A DNA stretch of 11,732 bases from Phocaeicola_A sp963624095. GTDB lineage: Bacteria > Bacteroidota > Bacteroidia > Bacteroidales > Bacteroidaceae. The DNA lies in the NCBI GenBank assembly GCA_963624095.1, contig CAVFNZ010000078.1:1-11732 (forward strand), read 5' to 3'. Below are positions 7,672 to 11,732 of the stretch, in pieces. Numbering within the stretch: the stretch's first letter is position 1; each line of letters starts with the position of its first letter. Both the position numbers and the translations under genes were made by a program. The notes under the pieces are model-generated. The model worked only from the letters and a program-made list of their open reading frames with translations, ran no database searches and was not told the origin of the DNA.

Positions 7672-7677
7672 GTCTCC

Positions 7678-8691
7678 TTATTCTAAGTTGAAATCCTGTA
7701 TGCCTATAATCTCATTACCCTCACCGATGCTTTGGGCCGGTTGCCATGTGCGCACATGAATGAGGGGCATGGACTTGTCCCGGAAGTCCCAGAGCAGGAA
7801 GAGGTAGCCGTCATCGCTGTAGCGGTCGCTCTTGTACTGTTGCCGGAGCGTGACGCCATAGATGCCGTCCATGGTGGGGTGACGCATGATGCGGAATCCC
7901 GAGAACTTCACCTCTATGCTTTTGTTGGCGGCAAACACCTTGGAGAGCCGTGCCATATAGTCCTGTTTGGAACGGATGGCGTAGGTGACTTTGGCATCCG
8001 CCACACATTTGTCGTCATTGGCGGCAGGCTTCACCACATTACCCACGATGATGAGGGCATTGTCGCTGAAGACCTGACGGAGGAAGTCGAGGTCCTTTGT
8101 GGTGTAGGCCGTGCGGAAGTGTTCGCAGTAGTTGAGAATCAGGTGCCGACGCTTGGCGTCATCTTCCTCCAGCTTGCCCTGTATAATCTTTGACGCTTCC
8201 TTGTAGAAGGGGTTGCTCTGCACCAACTGGTGCAGGTCGACGGACGCAATGGCACTGCCTTGTGTCCCTGCGCTGTTCCGTGGGGCTTCGGCGGACTTAA
8301 CCTCCGGCTGCGCGTTCACGATTTCCCGTTTCCGCTCAGTGGGCAGGTCAGCGTGGCCGTCCGTGAAGACCACCATTCCCTGACGGTCGATATATCCTTC
8401 CCTCATGGATTTCCGTTCACGGAACTTCAGCTGGCCGTTGCGGTAACGCGTGTCGAGCAGGCAACCGCGCAAGGGGATGACGAACAATTCGTTGTCCTCA
8501 CTGTCCTTCACCACATAGCGTGTCTTGCCGTCGCCTGTCGTCTGTTCCACCAGCTCGTAACCTTCGTTCAGTCCGTAGCGTGTTTCCTTGATGTCCTCCT
8601 TATGACCGGTAAAGGGCGGCAGCCACAAGGCTGCCACCCATCCTGTCAGTAGGAGTATCAGAAGGGATAATATATATACCGTCTTCTTCAT
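7678..8691 (-). CDS. Membrane-anchored protein with WG-repeat-like segment and NTF2-like domain
   Basis: A 337-residue protein I do not recognise as a named gene. Residues 5-24 form one N-terminal hydrophobic segment without a lipobox or clear cleavage site, so it is probably a signal anchor with the rest in the periplasm. Residues about 55-112 include short beta-hairpin units (TRYRNGQLKFRE, EGYIDRQGMVVF) like WG or MORN-type repeats. A low-complexity linker (about 115-150) precedes a C-terminal domain at about 180-318 with the feel of an NTF2/SnoaL-like fold: the helix ILNYCEHFRTAYTTKDLDFL, then NALIIVG, then strands ending in YLFLLWDFRD. It sits 29 bp after the fimbrillin-like gene and 6 bp before the PEGA-like gene. 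A scaffold or ligand-binding role is possible; no catalytic residues are evident. Confidence 0.75.
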   Translation of the reverse strand: MKKTVYILSLLILLLTGWVAALWLPPFTGHKEDIKETRYGLNEGYELVEQTTGDGKTRYVVKDSEDNELFVIPLRGCLLDTRYRNGQLKFRERKSMREGYIDRQGMVVFTDGHADLPTERKREIVNAQPEVKSAEAPRNSAGTQGSAIASVDLHQLVQSNPFYKEASKIIQGKLEEDDAKRRHLILNYCEHFRTAYTTKDLDFLRQVFSDNALIIVGNVVKPAANDDKCVADAKVTYAIRSKQDYMARLSKVFAANKSIEVKFSGFRIMRHPTMDGIYGVTLRQQYKSDRYSDDGYLFLLWDFRDKSMPLIHVRTWQPAQSIGEGNEIIGIQDFNLE

Positions 8692-8720
8692 TTCCTGTCC
8701 TTACGTTCGTTTTCCAGTGT

Positions 8721-9623
8721 CTATTGCCAGTTTTGGATTTCGCCACCGATTTCTATCTTCACCCTGTCGGGATTGTCGGTGATGACCAGTTGGACAAGGT
8801 GCTGAGTGCCCGGCTTGAACTGGAACTTGCTCTCGAAGAGATAGCTCACACCCTTCATCACCACCTCGATGAGCGGCATTCGGTTCTCGATGCGCTGCGG
8901 CACGATGATGGCCGAGAAGTTGGTCGCGTCGTCCTGGCGGGCGATGATGGTCTGTCTCGTACCTTTCACATAGCGCGTCGCCACACCGGCCTGCAGGTCT
9001 ACCGTTGCCGTGGGCACCGTGTTGTGGATGTATACCGTAGCGGTGGCAGGCATCTCGCCCTCGAAGTCCTCCCCTTTCACCAACCGGATCTTGAGCTTGC
9101 TCATGATGTGCTTGAAGGTGAGGCTCACCGGTGATGCCGAAGCCGTGACCCCCTTGGCGGTGGCATAGAGCAGGTCGCTTGCCTCATAGCCCCCGAGAGC
9201 CGTTTCCGTCTTCATTGTACGTTGGTCGGCACTCACGCTGAAAGGTTGGTCTTCGATGCTGCTCACCCCTTGTATGTAGGGGTAGTAGGCGTAGGCGTTG
9301 AAGGAACCGTCGTCCCAATAGAGGGTGCGGGCGGCGGTCCATTTGTCATCGACGAACGAGAGTGCCTCGTTGTTGACGAGGTTACCGCCTATTTCCAGTG
9401 CGGCGTTCGCTTCCGCCACATAGAGGCCAATCTTGTCACTCTGTTCAAAGCCGCTATCCGTGGCTTTGGTCTGTTGCCCGGGATGTGTCACCACAAAAGT
9501 CATCGGTGTCGATTTTGCATCCAAGGGCTGGGGAGCGTTCGCCTCCTCGCCGCAAGACGCGAATCCCACTACGGCCAGCGCGAAACTCGCGCATTTCAGT
9601 ATCTGTTTCTTCATAATCTTCAC
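8721..9623 (-). CDS. Fimbrillin-like (Mfa/FimA-type) lipoprotein
   Basis: A 300-residue predicted lipoprotein. The type II signal peptide ends in GFASC, with Cys24 lipidated and followed by GEE. The mature protein has the usual Bacteroidales fimbrillin layout: TKATDSGFEQSDKIGLYV at about 53-70, ARTLYWDDGSFNAYAYYPY at about 98-116, SDLLYATAKGV at about 149-159 and LTFKHIMSKLKIRL at about 168-181. A second beta domain ends in IGGEIQNW. These match the family of Mfa1/FimA-like fimbrial subunits or the anchor and tip proteins of such pili. No second fimbrillin gene is nearby, so it may be an accessory or stand-alone surface protein rather than a full pilus operon. It starts 12 bp after the M64 peptidase stop. 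Family assignment is firm, function less so. Confidence 0.88.
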   Translation of the reverse strand: MKIMKKQILKCASFALAVVGFASCGEEANAPQPLDAKSTPMTFVVTHPGQQTKATDSGFEQSDKIGLYVAEANAALEIGGNLVNNEALSFVDDKWTAARTLYWDDGSFNAYAYYPYIQGVSSIEDQPFSVSADQRTMKTETALGGYEASDLLYATAKGVTASASPVSLTFKHIMSKLKIRLVKGEDFEGEMPATATVYIHNTVPTATVDLQAGVATRYVKGTRQTIIARQDDATNFSAIIVPQRIENRMPLIEVVMKGVSYLFESKFQFKPGTQHLVQLVITDNPDRVKIEIGGEIQNWQ

Positions 9624-9635
9624 TTGTTTATGGCA

Positions 9636-11732
9636 TTAACGATAGTTTTTCACCTTGGTCATCTTCAGCGGGCTTCCCTTGTGGATGACCGGTTCGTGCT
9701 GATAGGTGCCGGCGTTGCGGTGGTCATTCACGTCCACTCCCGCACGGGTGCTCACCGTGCCCGCGTCGCGTTTGTCGTTCTGCACGAACTCCTCGAAGGA
9801 GTATTCCTCTCCAGCGTACTTCTTGATGCGCTTTACGATGCTCTCACGGCTGATGGTGCTGTAGTAAGGAATATCGTTGTTCATGCAAGAGTTGGACTCG
9901 GAGCGGAACACGCCGCGGTTGTGCATGTAACCACCCTCGTAGATGTCCACGATGTCGCTGTAGCGTTCGTCGAAGATGAGGTGGCTCCAACCCACGCTGT
10001 GCATCTTGCCGGTAAGTTCGAGGTTGTCGTACCAACCGAGAGCCTTGGCACCGTTGATTGCGTCCACATGTCCGCAGCAGGTACAATCGCAGAAGTCAAT
10101 AAATGCATTGTGGTAGATGTACTCATCGCCGAGCTTGCCGAATCCGTGACCGCCGGCCTCGTGTTGAATGACGCCACGCGTATCGAGCGGATAGCCGTAG
10201 GTGCTCTGAGGACAGAAGGCGATGGCCGCTCCACTGCTCCACATCTGGCAGATGCCGCCATAGTCCGTGGAGTTAGGCACGATGATAATCAGCGTCTGGT
10301 CCAAGTTGTCTTTCGTGACGGTCGGTGCATTCAGCGAGTAAGCGAAGATTTCATCGTAATCCGCCCTCAGACCCACACCACCCGTAAAGGTTGTGTTGAA
10401 CCGGTTGTACCGAATGGTGTTCACCGTGCCCACGCCCGTTTCCGTAGAAAGTGGGAAGGCGGTGTACACATTGAAGTAATCCCGGTAAGTGGTGTAAGGC
10501 TCGATGCCGAAGAAGTATTCCACCTCTTGCTTGATGTCTTTCAGATACTGGCCACTTGCTATATCCTTGGCCTCATAGCCATCACCGAGCAAAACGATGT
10601 TGATGCCACCGTTGTTGCCTTTGGTCGCCTTTTGGAGGGTAAGCCATTCGTCTTCATCGTATTCATAGTTGCATTGCGACACGCTGCACGCATGCGTATA
10701 GTCCTTGTCTTTCAGCCGGAACACCACCTTACCATCTCTGTTGGCAGAACCTTTCGCCATGGCGTTGATGGTGAGTGTCACCTCCGTCTTCTTGCTTCCG
10801 CTCGACGGGGATACCTCGCACCAGTCGGGTTTGCTGTCCACTTCCCAGTCGCCCTCGGCATTGATGACCAAGGTCTGCTTGTGCTCCGTGTTGAGGGCGC
10901 AAGCGATGGAGGGACGGCACACTAACTCATGGTGAGCGGCAATGCGCTTAAAGTCGCACCAACCAGCCGCTGCCTGGTATTGTTGAATGGCGGACTCTGG
11001 TACTTCAAGAGTGAAGTTATCCTTGGCTACGCCATTGAAAGCACCGTTCTGCACATAGGCCGGCATTTCACCCTTGCAGACGATGGAACTAATTCCATAG
11101 CAATTTTGGAAAGCTCCACCATCTTCATAATAACTATATTCGTAGCGGATAGTTTCCATACTTTCCGGGAAAACAAGTCCCTCAATCATACTACACTTTG
11201 CAAAAGCGCCAACGCCGATACTTTCCAACNNNNNNNNNNCTGCACATAGGCCGGCATTTCACCCTTGCAGACGATGGAACTAATTCCATAGCAGCCTTCA
11301 AACGCATTATTACGAATTGACTCGATAGATTCCGAAAAGATTAGTCCTTCTATCATTCTACAGTTAGAAAAGGAGTATTCTCCAACAGATTGTAATTCTT
11401 CGGAGAACTCCAATGTACCCATCAAACGCCAGTTATTGGCAAACGCTCTAGCACCAATAGTAACTAAGTCTTTTGGTAGTTTTAACTCTCCAGAGAAATC
11501 GTTATCATGAAAAGCTCCATAACTAATAACTTTTAAATTCTCTGGCAAAGAAAGTTCCCCCTTAAAATTACAACTTCCAAAAGCTTCATTACCAATAGAT
11601 AGCACTCCATTTGACATAGTTAATATTCCATCAAAGCCACAATTATTAAAGCATTCGTTTGGAATATTTTTAATTTTCTGTGGAATGGACAGCGAACCTG
11701 ACAAATTTGTACAATTACAAAACGTTCTATCC
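9636..11732 (-). CDS. BspA-LRR / BACON / M64-family metallopeptidase, 5'-partial and interrupted by an assembly gap
   Basis: The coding strand runs in from the window edge. It is broken by ten Ns at 11230-11239 and continues to the stop at 9636; the two sides are in different frames, but the gap length is arbitrary. The upstream part (11240-11732) has BspA leucine-rich units of about 23 residues, such as VISYGAFHDNDFSGELKLP. The downstream part has more LRR and a BspA cap (EMPAYVQNGAF, then FTLEVPESAIQQYQ), a BACON domain (about 115 residues into this part, with WEVDSKPDWCEVSPSSG), then a peptidase M64 (IgA-peptidase-like) domain. That domain carries the zinc motif HEAGGHGFGKLGDEY, with ligands His and His and probably the Asp, and the RSESNSCMNN segment typical of these proteins. 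No signal peptide is visible because the start is outside the window. It is probably an exported or surface protease acting on host or bacterial proteins. The TTG codons flanking the gap are not credible starts. Confidence 0.88.
11049..11102. repeat. 54-bp direct repeat, copy 1
   Basis: Identical over 54 bases to 11240-11293. It encodes the BspA cap segment CYGISSIVCKGEMPAYVQ within the M64 gene. The other copy begins at the first base after the N gap. Confidence 0.93.
11230..11239. other. Assembly gap (10 Ns) inside the M64 gene
   Basis: Ten consecutive Ns. The contig on the high-coordinate side ends exactly at the edge of a 54-bp repeat. This is typical of a short-read graph assembly broken at a repeat and then scaffolded. 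The true length and the number of missing LRR units are unknown. Confidence 0.97.
11240..11293. repeat. 54-bp direct repeat, copy 2
   Basis: A perfect second copy of 11049-11102, abutting the N gap. It encodes the same cap segment at the end of the AT-rich leucine-rich repeats, so the BspA cap motif occurs twice in the assembled gene. Confidence 0.93.

Noticed and set aside
9222..10925. Long open frame (567 residues) antisense to the M64 and fimbrillin-like genes
   Set aside because: It spans the junction of two well-supported genes and has the composition of a codon shadow with no recognisable domain.
9636..11239. True frameshift or pseudogene in the M64 gene at the N gap
   Set aside because: The two sides differ in frame, but ten Ns is an arbitrary filler length, so the frame difference says nothing.
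11186..11704. Separate LRR gene starting with TTG at 11704
   Set aside because: The frame stays open to the window edge with further LRR sequence (FCNCTNL), and its apparent end lies beyond the N gap in the wrong frame. It is the upstream part of the M64 gene.
1..11732. tRNA, rRNA, insertion sequence or integrase
   Set aside because: No cloverleaf-like segment, rRNA motif, transposase or recombinase reading frame was seen on either strand.

Overview
The window looks like a gut-type Bacteroidales chromosome or metagenome contig (Bacteroides or a relatively GC-rich relative; I cannot fix the genus). The basis is a fucose permease and isomerase of Bacteroides type, a fimbrillin-like lipoprotein, BspA-type leucine-rich repeats, a BACON domain fused to an M64 peptidase, a TAnnTTTG-type promoter box and generally weak Shine-Dalgarno sites. 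Every convincing gene is on the minus strand, so transcription runs from high to low coordinates. A run of ten Ns at 11230-11239 shows this is a scaffolded assembly.

Layout, in order of transcription. (1) 11732-3515 is a tightly packed seven-gene run, with gaps of 3-29 bp and one 4-bp ATGA overlap. It encodes a BspA-LRR/BACON/M64 metallopeptidase (5' end outside the window, interrupted by the N gap), a fimbrillin-like lipoprotein, a membrane-anchored protein with an NTF2-like C-terminal half, an exported protein with a PEGA-like domain and a possible beta-barrel, an FN3-FN3-BspA lipoprotein, a 189-residue protein with a helix-turn-helix-like N-terminus, and a eukaryote-type Ser/Thr kinase with one C-terminal membrane segment. 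A candidate intrinsic terminator overlaps the kinase stop codon. (2) 3510-3382 is the regulatory interval of the fucose genes, with a perfect -7 box and a 16-bp inverted repeat just upstream of fucI. (3) 3381-264 is fucI followed after 16 bp by fucP, giving L-fucose uptake and isomerisation to L-fuculose. No fuculokinase, fuculose-phosphate aldolase or fucR is visible. (4) 263-1 is non-coding and holds two arrays of a diverged 22-bp tandem repeat.

The most interesting unit is the seven-gene run. It combines predicted surface adhesin or protease modules with envelope proteins and a cytoplasmic kinase plus possible DNA-binding partner. The working idea, which is inference, is a cell-envelope signalling or host-interaction locus in which kinase and surface proteins are co-expressed. 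The M64 gene is also a compositional mosaic: its LRR part is about 33-35% GC in sampled lines, while its catalytic part reaches about 65%.
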